Assembly (NCBI GenBank): GCA_001770855.1
Contig: MESE01000062.1
Span: forward strand, 1 to 61,454
Length of the DNA stretch: 61,454 nucleotides
Source of the DNA: Burkholderiales bacterium RIFCSPLOWO2_02_FULL_57_36
GTDB taxonomy: Bacteria; Pseudomonadota; Gammaproteobacteria; Burkholderiales; Burkholderiaceae_D
Direction of reading: 5' to 3'
The first letter of the stretch is position 1. The number at the start of each line of letters is the position of its first letter. Shown here one piece after another: positions 10,467 through 18,607 of this stretch. The translations under genes and the position numbers were made by a program. Under the pieces are notes generated by a model that did not search any database, was not told the origin of the DNA, and worked only from the letters and a program-made list of their open reading frames with translations.

Positions 10467-10818
10467 TCAGCTCTCCGTTGTTACTTTCATGAAGTATCGC
10501 GTACCACGTTAAACGTTGTCATTTTAACCGCAGTGACAAATATCAACCTGAAACATGGAAGAGCGCCGATTTGAGCTGCGTCTTATCGCCAGAAAACACT
10601 CCGCAGACCGGACCGGGCTCGGTTGTTATGGCATGAATGCTGCATCCGGTCCTTCCTCATATTTCAAATGAAAGAGTTTCGGACGCCTGAAACCGGACGC
10701 GCGAAATCAATTGAACGGTTTGCATGAATGCATCCCCACCGTTGTTGAAATCCGCACGATGACGGTTGAGCGCGCATAAGTTCGTAAAGTGAAATCACGT
10801 AACGGAAGGTTATGCATT
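10467..10818. other. Divergent promoter region between cydAB and a flavoprotein gene
   Basis: This 352-base stretch separates minus-strand cydA from the plus-strand thioredoxin-reductase-like gene, so it must carry both promoters. Apart from the FNR-like site near 10533 and the GGAAGG ribosome-binding site of the right-hand gene, I see no gene or strong structure. Confidence 0.5.
10533..10546 (-). promoter_or_regulatory. Candidate FNR/ANR-like site upstream of cydA
   Basis: Read on the minus strand this is TTGATATTTGTCAC, which matches the left half of the TTGAT-N4-ATCAA consensus fully and the right half partly. It lies 67 bases before the cydA start, a sensible place for oxygen control of a bd oxidase, but the imperfect right half keeps confidence low. 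Confidence 0.25.
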
Positions 10819-11730
10819 GTGAGCAAAGCAGGCAACCCGGTAGATTGTCTGATCGTCGGCGCCGGTCCGGCAGGCCTAGTGACCGCCACTTATCTGGCGC
10901 GATTTCGCCGCAGCGTCAAGCTGATCGATGCAGGCGGCAGTCGCGCGTCATTGATTCCGGTGTCCCACAATTATCCCGGATTCCCGGACGGCATAAGCGG
11001 CAATGAATTACTGGCGCGCCTCCGGATGCAGGCGCAACGTCATGGCGTCGAGATTGCCGCTGGCGTGGTCGACCGCCTGAGCAGGCAGGACGACGGTTCC
11101 TTCATTGGATGTTACGGCGCAGATTCGGTTCAGGCCGCCAGCGTCGTATTGGCAACCGGAGTGATCGACATCGAGCCCGAGCTGCCGAAACTGACGGATG
11201 CGATCAAGCAAGGCTATGTGCGGCATTGCCCGATTTGCGATGGTTATGAAGTCATCGATCAAAAAGTGGCGGTGATCGGAGTTGGAAAACATCTGGTCAA
11301 GGAAGCGCTGTTCATCCGGCACTATACCGCCGACCTCACCTTGTTCAGCCTGGGACGGAAAATCGAATTGAATGATGCTGATCGCAAGCTCCTTTCCGAT
11401 CAAGGCATTCGTATCATTGAAGAAGCGATCACGGAAGTATGTATCGAGGGGCGCAAGATTGCCGCCTTGCGCGGCGCCGGAGGAGAGGAGCATCGATTCG
11501 ACACTGTCTATTCGGCGTTGGGCACCAAGATCCGATCCGAGCTGGCACTTGATTTGGGTGCGGATTGCGACGAGGCAGGATGCCTGCTGGTGGACCACAA
11601 ACGCCTGCAGACGTCGATTTCAAGCTTGTATGCGGTCGGCGATGTCGTCAACGGACTCAATCAGATCATCGTCGCAGCCGGACACGCGGCGATTGCGGCG
11701 ACAGCGATTCATCATCAATTAAGCAAATAA
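10819..11730 (+). CDS. Thioredoxin reductase-like FAD-dependent oxidoreductase
   Basis: A 303-residue pyridine-nucleotide disulfide oxidoreductase. The FAD-binding GAGPAG lies at about 14-19, the redox pair is C137-P-I-C140 followed by DGYEV (thioredoxin reductases usually read CATCDG), and a C-terminal YAVGDVV FAD motif is present. The NAD(P)-site segment reads [13 protein letters not shown] rather than the usual GGGNSA/EEA form, so cofactor preference may differ. I chose the GTG at 10819 because GGAAGG lies nine bases upstream; an in-frame GTG at 10789 has no such site. The substrate may be a thioredoxin, or a small molecule as in other TrxB-like enzymes. No thioredoxin gene is adjacent. 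Confidence 0.85.
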   Translation: MSKAGNPVDCLIVGAGPAGLVTATYLARFRRSVKLIDAGGSRASLIPVSHNYPGFPDGISGNELLARLRMQAQRHGVEIAAGVVDRLSRQDDGSFIGCYGADSVQAASVVLATGVIDIEPELPKLTDAIKQGYVRHCPICDGYEVIDQKVAVIGVGKHLVKEALFIRHYTADLTLFSLGRKIELNDADRKLLSDQGIRIIEEAITEVCIEGRKIAALRGAGGEEHRFDTVYSALGTKIRSELALDLGADCDEAGCLLVDHKRLQTSISSLYAVGDVVNGLNQIIVAAGHAAIAATAIHHQLSK

Positions 11731-12059
11731 TCAGAAACGTGTTATAGGCTCCGTAACCAGTTGAAGCGCCTTTTAGGACGAGGGCGAAAGTCTCAAGATA
11801 CTCCACTGTCGCTTACGAATGTCAAGCTCGATACTGCGGCGATACTGACTCATTCTATTAGCGAGAATAATCCCCGAAAAGGCACACATGCACAATGCCG
11901 TTCCGGGGAGCCGAAATTCTCTTTCAATGATCGTTTCCCTGGAAAATCGGTGTGCAATACAACCTATTTTCCCGGCGTATCGACACGCCGCCGCGTGGGC
12001 GCAAGGTTTCATGACATCGATTTTTACAGAGATTGACCGTCATTGTCAGATTTCCATAT
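11731..12059. other. Intergenic stretch between convergent genes, nothing recognised
   Basis: It lies between the stop of the flavoprotein gene and the stop of the CHRD lipoprotein gene. A reading frame of about 90 codons crosses it, but the translation has no family resemblance, no membrane segment and no ribosome-binding site. No clear terminator hairpin with a T-run is visible. Confidence 0.5.
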
Positions 12060-13262
12060 TCATGAAGTTCCGGTTGCGTAAGTATCGGTATCAGTATCTG
12101 CGCCAGTCGTACTCGTTGTACTGGTGCTGGTCACGCCAGTACTTGATCCCAGCAAAATTTGCCCGCGTATTTCCCCGTTTTGATAGGCGGCACTGCGCAC
12201 GTTGAAATAATAGTTACCGGCGCGGAGCGCGTTCAATTGCACCGCGGTCAAGGTGGATTGCGCGGCCCAGATTCCACTATCCGCGGACGTTTCGAATAAG
12301 GGAAATACGATCGGACCGGCTACACCAAGTGAGCCCACATGAATATGCGCGGCATTTCCATTGAGTCCTCGGGTCACAATAGCCGTTCTCATTACGAATG
12401 AATCGGGATCAACCACAACTATCCCGACGCCGATCGCACTCGTCGTAACTGGCGGCACTTCTTGCGTTCCGGTCAAACCTACTACGAACGCATTGCCGGA
12501 GAAGGCAACGCTGGTAGTGGTGCCTGTTCCGTTTATGCCGGACCTTGCGCTGCCTGTGGCAGTTGCGCCAGTTCCTGTGGTGCCGGTGCCGATTGTGCCG
12601 GCGCCCGACGAGCCTGTACCGGTTGTCCCCGTCATACTGGTACTAGTGCCAGTCGCACCGGATTGTGTCGTAGCAGTTCCTGCTGCTCCAGTGGCGCTGC
12701 TGATACCAGTACTCGCGCCCTGCAAAATTTGCCCGCGGATTTCCCCGTTGGGATAAGGGGCGCTATGCACGTTGAAGTAATAGTTGCCGATGCGGAGTTC
12801 GTTCAATTGCGCCGCGGTCAAGGTGGCTTGTGTGGTCCAGATTCCGCTTCCCGCAGAAGTTTGAGTTAATGGAAATACGATTGGACCTGCGGTACCGAGT
12901 GGTCCGACATGAATATGCGCGGCATTTCCATTGATCCCTCCAGTCACAATGGTGGCTTTCATTACCAATGTATCGGGGTCAATAACAACCACACCCGTGC
13001 CGGTGGCATTCGTCGTAACGGGCGGAACTTCCTGGGCGCCAGTCAAGGTTGTTGCAAATGTATTGCTGGGCAGCGCGACGCCGGCTGTCATGCCGGTTGA
13101 TGTCGGGCCGGGTGCAGTGGCGCTGCCTGTACTGATTGGCGTGGCGCCGCTGCCGATTGTGGCAACGGCATCGTCATTGTCTCCGCCGCATGATGCAAGA
13201 AAGAGTACCGTGGTCAATGCAACGGACCATCGCGTGAGCAATTTTTTATTGAAAACTTTCAT
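12060..13262 (-). CDS. Lipoprotein with two CHRD domains
   Basis: A secreted, lipid-anchored protein of 400 residues. The signal peptide ends in a lipobox (LASC, Cys25). Two CHRD-type domains (about 60-175 and 245-365) are near copies of each other, each with the pattern TGAQEVPPV or TGTQEVPPV, an AAHIHVG core and an ending NGEIRGQIL. A linker of about 65 residues almost entirely of Gly, Thr, Ser and Ala joins them, and a Thr/Ser/Asp tail follows. The start at 13262 has AGGAG upstream; an earlier in-frame start adds 48 residues before the signal peptide. CHRD domains were first described in the BMP inhibitor chordin; the bacterial function is unknown. No operon partner. Confidence 0.85.
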   Translation of the reverse strand: MKVFNKKLLTRWSVALTTVLFLASCGGDNDDAVATIGSGATPISTGSATAPGPTSTGMTAGVALPSNTFATTLTGAQEVPPVTTNATGTGVVVIDPDTLVMKATIVTGGINGNAAHIHVGPLGTAGPIVFPLTQTSAGSGIWTTQATLTAAQLNELRIGNYYFNVHSAPYPNGEIRGQILQGASTGISSATGAAGTATTQSGATGTSTSMTGTTGTGSSGAGTIGTGTTGTGATATGSARSGINGTGTTTSVAFSGNAFVVGLTGTQEVPPVTTSAIGVGIVVVDPDSFVMRTAIVTRGLNGNAAHIHVGSLGVAGPIVFPLFETSADSGIWAAQSTLTAVQLNALRAGNYYFNVRSAAYQNGEIRGQILLGSSTGVTSTSTTSTTGADTDTDTYATGTS

Positions 13263-13983
13263 GAAAATTTCTCCTGATTCAACAGAATAAATATTCCCTG
13301 ATAGTTCGAGGATGGACGCGGAGCGAACGGATAAACGCAGGTAGCTTATCTGTCGTTGATTGCAAAAGATACGGATCGTAGCGTCCTTTTTTTGCGCCAG
13401 TCGCACCGGTTCCTGCGAGAAAAAGCCAAAGCTTGAGCTGTTTGCCGACTTCAGTGGGGCCTGGTTTGAGTTGGCATCCTCGGTGTGGGCTTAATGCAGT
13501 CTTCGTGCCTGAAATGCGGTACGAACGACGACGTAAGTTTGAAAACAGAAAAAATGTTCTGAAGGTTTATTCGCAAAATTCCGGTCAATCGAGAAATCGG
13601 GCTGTTTCTCTGCTTTGGGCGATTCCGTTAATTGTGATCGCATGGCTCCGCACGGACGTCTTTTACGGCGCCCTGTTATACGAATGTACGAATGGGGAGC
13701 ATAAGTAATTTATACCGACGCGCGTAAAAATAATTCAAATGCCAAGGTCGCGTAAAGGGTATGCTAAAGACTGCGCATGGAAATATTTTTTGCGCTTTGT
13801 AAAGCCGACTGCAATGCAGGAAAAATTGATTTCTCAAGCAGGTTATCATGCGAACCGGCACAGATTCAGCATAGATGTAACGCTTTGAATTCTTGATGAG
13901 TTTGAAAAATCCCATTCACCTGTGCCGGCCTTGAACGCCACTCCATGAACGCAGTGAAATGAAATTCAGAAAAATTTGGATAT
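13263..13983. other. Long intergenic stretch, no gene supported
   Basis: These 721 bases separate divergent genes (CHRD lipoprotein leftward, methyltransferase rightward). A plus-strand frame at 13433-13708 could encode 91 residues with one hydrophobic stretch, but it has no ribosome-binding site or family resemblance, and I do not call it. The right part is AT-richer than the neighbours and probably holds the promoter for the methyltransferase gene. Confidence 0.45.
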
Positions 13984-14808
13984 ATGGAAAACACGCACGA
14001 AATCAAACCAGGACAGTCGATTGAACTGCTGAAAGAGCTGCACATTCTTACGCCTGACGGAAAGATGAATCAGGACAGCCGACGCAAACTCAAGCAGGTG
14101 TATCATCTTTATCAATTCATTGAGCCGCTATTGAGGGAAATCCAGAATGATCACACGGATGTTCGCCTGGTTGATCATGGCGCCGGCAAGTCTTATCTTG
14201 GCTTCATCCTGTATGACCTGTTTTTCAAATCGCTGAACGATGCATCGCATATTTACGGCATTGAAACCCGCGACGATCTGGTAAAGAAATCCGAAGCGCT
14301 CGCGGAAAAATTGGATTTTCAACGGATGTCGTTTCTCAATCTTTCGGTTGCGGAGTCGATCGAGTCCGATCGCTTGCCTGAGCGGATCGATATCGTCACT
14401 GCACTGCATGCATGCAATACCGCAACCGACGATGCAATTCACTTCGGCCTGAAGAAAGGTGCGAAGTTCATGGTGCTGGTCCCATGCTGCCAGGCGGAAG
14501 TCGCGTCAGTCCTGAAAAAAAACAAGGGCCGCACCCTGGCCAAAAATGCGTTGACGGAAATCTGGCGTCATCCGTTGCACACCCGGGAGTTCGGAAGCCA
14601 GGTAACCAATGTTCTGCGCTGCCTTCAGCTTGAGGCGCACGGTTACCAAGTCAATGTCACCGAGCTGGTAGGCTGGGAACATTCGATGAAAAACGAACTG
14701 ATCATTGCAAGCTACAAGAACCTGCCGCGCGGCCGCCCGGCGGAACGCTTGAACGAAGTAATGTCGACGCTGGGTCTGGAAGAAATGCGTGAACGCTTCT
14801 TCGTATAG
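13984..14808 (+). CDS. SAM-dependent methyltransferase (Methyltransf_32-like)
   Basis: A 274-residue class I methyltransferase. The SAM-binding glycine region reads VDHGAGKSYLGFILY (about 60-75), followed by an acidic GIETR strand and a TALHACNTATDDAI motif. ALHAC followed by VPCCQ resembles the DUF2431/METTL25 (Methyltransf_32) group, where such proteins are often annotated only as rRNA or protein methyltransferase-like. The substrate cannot be told. It is preceded by a long intergenic region and is probably transcribed alone. Confidence 0.75.
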   Translation: MENTHEIKPGQSIELLKELHILTPDGKMNQDSRRKLKQVYHLYQFIEPLLREIQNDHTDVRLVDHGAGKSYLGFILYDLFFKSLNDASHIYGIETRDDLVKKSEALAEKLDFQRMSFLNLSVAESIESDRLPERIDIVTALHACNTATDDAIHFGLKKGAKFMVLVPCCQAEVASVLKKNKGRTLAKNALTEIWRHPLHTREFGSQVTNVLRCLQLEAHGYQVNVTELVGWEHSMKNELIIASYKNLPRGRPAERLNEVMSTLGLEEMRERFFV

Positions 14809-15132
14809 CGCTTGCCGATATTTCGTTCAAGAATTTTTTGAACGACACGTGATGCCGCATGCGCGTCGAGTCCTTGGAAACCCGGTCGCTTCATGGCCTT
14901 TTAGTGCATTCGTCTGATGCAGGTCACGTGGCCCATTGGGCGAATCCGGCAAGATTGATTCCACCGGAATTTCCGTTTTTCCCGGCATCGGTGCGCCCGG
15001 GGTTCGCACTATCGGTTCCTGATGAGGAATCGAGGGAATGCCGCAGGAGGCGATTGTTCATCCCGGGGGCGGCGGTATTTTTGCAGCACTTGTAATCGGG
15101 CGAAAGAGTATATTTTTTACTGAAAAAATTCC
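14809..15132. other. Intergenic stretch, nothing recognised
   Basis: The 324 bases between the methyltransferase and the RDD gene include a 7-bp inverted repeat (CGTTCAA at 824-830 of this kilobase pairing with TTGAACG at 838-844), placed just after the methyltransferase stop. It could slow transcription but lacks a trailing T-run. Open frames here have no ribosome-binding site or family match. Confidence 0.4.
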
Positions 15133-15603
15133 ATGACGGTGCAGAGTGTTTTCTTCGGCGAGATGAACGATTCCATGGAACTTGAATACGTCGGTTTCTG
15201 GCTCAGGCTATGGGCCGGCGTTGTCGATTCCCTGTTGTTGATGATGGTTTTGGTTCCACTGACGTTTACTGTGTTCGGATGGAGCCGTTTGGTTACCGAA
15301 ATCCATGCCAGCGGAACATCCGATCTTCTGGTGTCGTGGATTTTGCCGACGGTATTGATTCTTGCAATCTGGACCGGCAGAAACCGGACTCCGGGCATGG
15401 CGGCGATATCGGCTATGGTTCTCGACGAGAAAACCAGCGCACCACCCAGCCTCGGGCAGCATGTCGGACGATATTTCGGCTATTTTCTTGCGGCGATACC
15501 GCTCGGACTGGGCTTGGTATGGGTTGCCTTCGATTCGAAAAAGCAAGGATGGCATGACAAACTGGCTGGAACGATCGTGGTTCGGCCGAGAAAGAGAAAA
15601 TGA
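15133..15603 (+). CDS. RDD-family membrane protein
   Basis: A small inner-membrane protein of up to 156 residues. After a short polar N-terminus it has the RDD signature region (YVGFWLRLWAGVVDSLLL, with conserved Arg and Asp), then hydrophobic segments at about 33-53, 65-85 and 118-138, and a basic C-terminal tail (RPRKRK). Family members have unclear roles, some being linked to ion transport. The start is uncertain: ATG codons at 15133, 15163 and 15175 are all possible, and the last fits the domain boundary best. It stands upstream of the DUF938 methyltransferase but is separated by 136 bases. Confidence 0.8.
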   Translation: MTVQSVFFGEMNDSMELEYVGFWLRLWAGVVDSLLLMMVLVPLTFTVFGWSRLVTEIHASGTSDLLVSWILPTVLILAIWTGRNRTPGMAAISAMVLDEKTSAPPSLGQHVGRYFGYFLAAIPLGLGLVWVAFDSKKQGWHDKLAGTIVVRPRKRK

Positions 15604-15739
15604 GCATGTACCATGGCCATTGGCGCGTCATGCGGCACCGGTTGCGCGGACTGCCCGACAGGAGCTGAATGTCAACAAACCTTCTAGCCGCAGCATTTAT
15701 GGCGACATTGCGATACTCGAAGATCGGGCGACTTCCATC

Positions 15740-16333
15740 ATGACCAGGAATTTTTCTGTTGCCTGCGAACGCAACCGCGAACCTATCCTGGCCGTGCTCC
15801 GGGATCGTCTTGCACAATGCAAGAGCGTGCTTGAGATCGGCAGCGGCACCGGTCAGCACGCGGTGTTCTTCGCGGCCCACCTGCCGCATCTTGTTTGGCA
15901 AACCAGCGATTTTCCGGACAATCATGCGAGCATCGACGCATGGAGGCAAGAAACGCAGCTGCCCAATGTGCTGGCGCCGCTGACGCTCGATGTATCGGGT
16001 GCGTGGCCCGGGAAATCGTTTGACGCGGTATTCAGCGCCAACACCTGTCACATCATGAGTTGGCACGACGTAGAGCGCATGTTCGACGGAATCGGGCGAA
16101 CGCTGCAGGCCGGCGGCATGTTATGCATCTATGGGCCATTCAACTATGGCGGAGCACCCACCAGTATGAGCAATGCACAGTTCGATGCGATGCTGCGCGC
16201 ACAAGCGGCGCATATGGGAATTCGCGATTTTGAAGCCGTCAACCGGCTCGCCGCCGATCAAGGGCTGGTCCTGCAGGACGACATTGCGATGCCGGCCAAC
16301 AATCGATTGCTGGTGTGGCAGGCAGAAACGTGA
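15740..16333 (+). CDS. DUF938-family SAM-dependent methyltransferase
   Basis: A 197-residue class I methyltransferase of the DUF938 type. The diagnostic N-terminal ACERNREPILAVL is followed by the SAM-binding VLEIGSGTGQHAVFF at about 30-44, then WQTSDF, and an FSANTCHIMSW segment where the acceptor site would form. The chosen ATG at 15740 (MTRNFSVACERN) matches the family's usual N-terminus; the open frame extends far upstream through the RDD gene, but that part is not conserved coding. The substrate is not established for this family. Confidence 0.85.
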   Translation: MTRNFSVACERNREPILAVLRDRLAQCKSVLEIGSGTGQHAVFFAAHLPHLVWQTSDFPDNHASIDAWRQETQLPNVLAPLTLDVSGAWPGKSFDAVFSANTCHIMSWHDVERMFDGIGRTLQAGGMLCIYGPFNYGGAPTSMSNAQFDAMLRAQAAHMGIRDFEAVNRLAADQGLVLQDDIAMPANNRLLVWQAET

Positions 16334-16420
16334 CCTGTGCCGTGAATCGGCACACGATCATTGACCGCATTTTGCCGCTCGGGTATCTTGCGACGTTTTC
16401 GACCCTAGGTGGATAAAATC

Positions 16421-16804
16421 ATGGATCAGCAATTCAAGGACGGTTTGCAGGCGCGCACGCAAGTAATGGGTGAAGAGTTTGTCGACAAGGCGTTCGCCAA
16501 TGCCGATGATTTCACCCTGCCGCTGCAGGAATATATTACGCGCAACGCGTGGGGGACGGTCTGGTGCCGTGAAGGCCTGGACTTCAAGACGCGCAGCCTC
16601 GTTACATTATCCATGCTGACCGCGCTGGGCCGTACCCAGGAATTGAAAGGGCACGTGCGCGGTGCGATCAACAACGGCGCCACAATTGATGAGATTCGCG
16701 AAGTGCTACTGCATGCGACCGTCTACTGCGGCGTTCCGCTGGCCGTCGATGCATTTCGTGCAGCTCAGGAGGTGTTGAAGGAACTCGCGGCAAAACCCGC
16801 GTAA
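16421..16804 (+). CDS. 4-carboxymuconolactone decarboxylase-family protein (PcaC-like)
   Basis: A small alpha-helical enzyme of 127 residues matching 4-carboxymuconolactone decarboxylase, which acts in the protocatechuate branch of the beta-ketoadipate pathway. The family pattern is visible: RNAWGTVWCREGLDFKTRSL, then ELKGHVRGAINNG and a VLLHATVYCGVP segment. The start at 16421 has AGGTGG eight bases upstream. None of the other pca genes is adjacent, so the pathway role is inferred only from similarity. An alternative is a paralogue with peroxidase-like (AhpD) or unknown function, although the pattern is closer to PcaC. Confidence 0.82.
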   Translation: MDQQFKDGLQARTQVMGEEFVDKAFANADDFTLPLQEYITRNAWGTVWCREGLDFKTRSLVTLSMLTALGRTQELKGHVRGAINNGATIDEIREVLLHATVYCGVPLAVDAFRAAQEVLKELAAKPA

Positions 16805-16839
16805 CGAACAAGAGATGGTTCGTCGACGATGTCCGGAAA

Positions 16840-18051
16840 TCATTTTCCGGCTGATATGTTTCCTGATGGCAGATTCACGGGATTGGCGCTCCAGACAACA
16901 TAGTCATCCACCGCATACAGTTTGCAAGGCGCACCGCTGCTTGCCTGACAACTGGTCAGTACGCGCTCCGCCGGGTCGTCGCCTTCTTCGGCCCAGCTCC
17001 ATTCTCCGGATGCGGATAATGCAAACGCTCTCGGCAATGACTTGCTGAGGAAAATCCGATATGCTTCGCGGCCTGTATCCTTTAGAAAAGGAATCGCATC
17101 GACATTGTCGATTGCGGCAAAGTCGGTTTTCGGCAATGGCCTCTTCTCCGCGAATGTGACGACTTTTTCTGTCGGCATGCCGATCTGACGCAGGAAATGC
17201 TCGGTTTCCGGCCACCAGATCTTTACGCCGTCCCGGCTGCCGACCATACCGTGCGCATCCCTCTTGAATGCAGGATAAGCGACCAGTTTGGCATTGCCGC
17301 CGGACGTCAGGTAAGCGTTATGCAATCTGTTGGCCAATTCGTGATTGAAGTAACTGTCGTTCTGGCCGTAAAACCACAGGCTCGGCAGCGTGCTTTTTCC
17401 GCCGTACTCTGCAAAAGCCGTGACCAGTTCGCCTTGCCACTGGCAGGTTCCACCGTCGGCACGCAAGCCGCCGGAAAAATTGATCAAGCCTTTTACGCCC
17501 GGAAAATTGCGGGTTCCGAATGCCATTGTCGCCAATCCGCCATACGATTGACCTGCAACAATGATGCGGTCCTTATCGACCCAGGGTTGCTGGCGAAAAT
17601 ATTCCAGTGATCCCACCAGATCGTTTGCCTGCAGTTGACCGTTGTGGGTCATGTTGCAGCCATCTTCCAGATAGGTGCCGGTAGATTTCGAAAACCCTCT
17701 ACGCATCGGGACCACGACCGCATATCCGCGCTTTACGAATTCCCGGCTAAGGACCAGAAAGCGATCGCGCTTTTGATATTGCGGATCGCCCGGGTCCTTT
17801 CCGTGGTTCATCACAACCAAGGGGAACGGTCCGGTTCCCGGTGGTTTAAAAACCGTGGTCTCCATTTCAATCATGATGTTGCCGGAGCGCGCCGGTATGA
17901 TCATTACCTGTTCGTCCAGCGTCGCCTCCGCGGCTTGCTGAGCGAAACTTGCGCTGGAAAACAAACACAATCCAAGGGCTGCAATTTTGACGAGACGGCC
18001 AAGCGTCGCGGTTTTTTCTACGTCGCGTTTCGGCACTAAGGAATCTGACAT
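16840..18051 (-). CDS. Secreted alpha/beta hydrolase (dienelactone hydrolase-like)
   Basis: A 403-residue exported hydrolase. Residues 1-37 form a signal peptide (core LVKIAALGLCLFSSASFA). The alpha/beta-hydrolase triad is visible: Ser169 in GQSYGG, Asp232 in GQNDSY and His267 in RDAHG. An oxyanion region VVMNHG lies near 80-84. Acyl-peptide hydrolases, CocE-type esterases and dienelactone hydrolases share this layout, so substrate specificity is open. The gene converges on the PcaC-like gene and is probably transcribed alone. Confidence 0.82.
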   Translation of the reverse strand: MSDSLVPKRDVEKTATLGRLVKIAALGLCLFSSASFAQQAAEATLDEQVMIIPARSGNIMIEMETTVFKPPGTGPFPLVVMNHGKDPGDPQYQKRDRFLVLSREFVKRGYAVVVPMRRGFSKSTGTYLEDGCNMTHNGQLQANDLVGSLEYFRQQPWVDKDRIIVAGQSYGGLATMAFGTRNFPGVKGLINFSGGLRADGGTCQWQGELVTAFAEYGGKSTLPSLWFYGQNDSYFNHELANRLHNAYLTSGGNAKLVAYPAFKRDAHGMVGSRDGVKIWWPETEHFLRQIGMPTEKVVTFAEKRPLPKTDFAAIDNVDAIPFLKDTGREAYRIFLSKSLPRAFALSASGEWSWAEEGDDPAERVLTSCQASSGAPCKLYAVDDYVVWSANPVNLPSGNISAGK

Positions 18052-18607
18052 AAACCCGGGTGATCAAATGTTGAAAGGGCATTGCACTGCCCATCGACAA
18101 CATCTGAATCAGCGCTGCGGGTTTTCGCGCGTGTGCGGCGAAAACAGTCACTGAATACACTGCTTTGAAGATGTTTTGATGAAGGGCAACGTTGCCCATT
18201 CTAAACACCGGTTTGCGCCAGTTCAAGACGTAAATATGGATTACAGGAATTAATTTCACGAAGCTTTATGAGTAAAACAAGATATGCACAACTTGTTTGC
18301 CGAAGCGACAATACAAGTGTGTATAAAAGGTAAATTCGTCTGGAGTAAGTGCGATCAAAAAACCAACAACAACTTGCCGGCTTCATTTTGATAAAGAATC
18401 GCGCTTCGATCAGGGAAGCAAAAAGGGAGCAATTGCGAGATGGATTGGTCGAGCGATAGTCCATCCGCTTCGCGGATCGGATAACGTAGTGTTTGCAGCG
18501 CCGATCAGCGCTGCCATTGTGGGATGCAGCCGACGCTTTTTGGAATCGGAATTTGCTTTTGTGCGTTACTGCGGGAAGTTGCTGCGCCGCGGTGAAGGCA
18601 CATCGTA
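18052..18607. other. Intergenic stretch with short palindromes upstream of the hydrolase gene
   Basis: These 556 bases lie between the hydrolase start and the kinase stop, both on the minus strand. GGGCA/TGCCC arms (18077-18092) and a perfect 14-bp palindrome GGGCAACGTTGCCC (18184-18197) lie 26-150 bases upstream of the hydrolase start and could be regulator sites. No convincing gene was found; a minus-strand frame at 18201-18464 has no family match. Confidence 0.4.

Noticed and set aside
11761..12036. 91-codon plus-strand frame between the flavoprotein and the CHRD lipoprotein
   Set aside because: No ribosome-binding site or domain; overlapping open frames on both strands suggest noncoding sequence.
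13433..13708. 91-codon plus-strand frame in the 13.3-14.0 kb intergenic stretch
   Set aside because: No ribosome-binding site, no family resemblance, and composition unlike the neighbouring genes.
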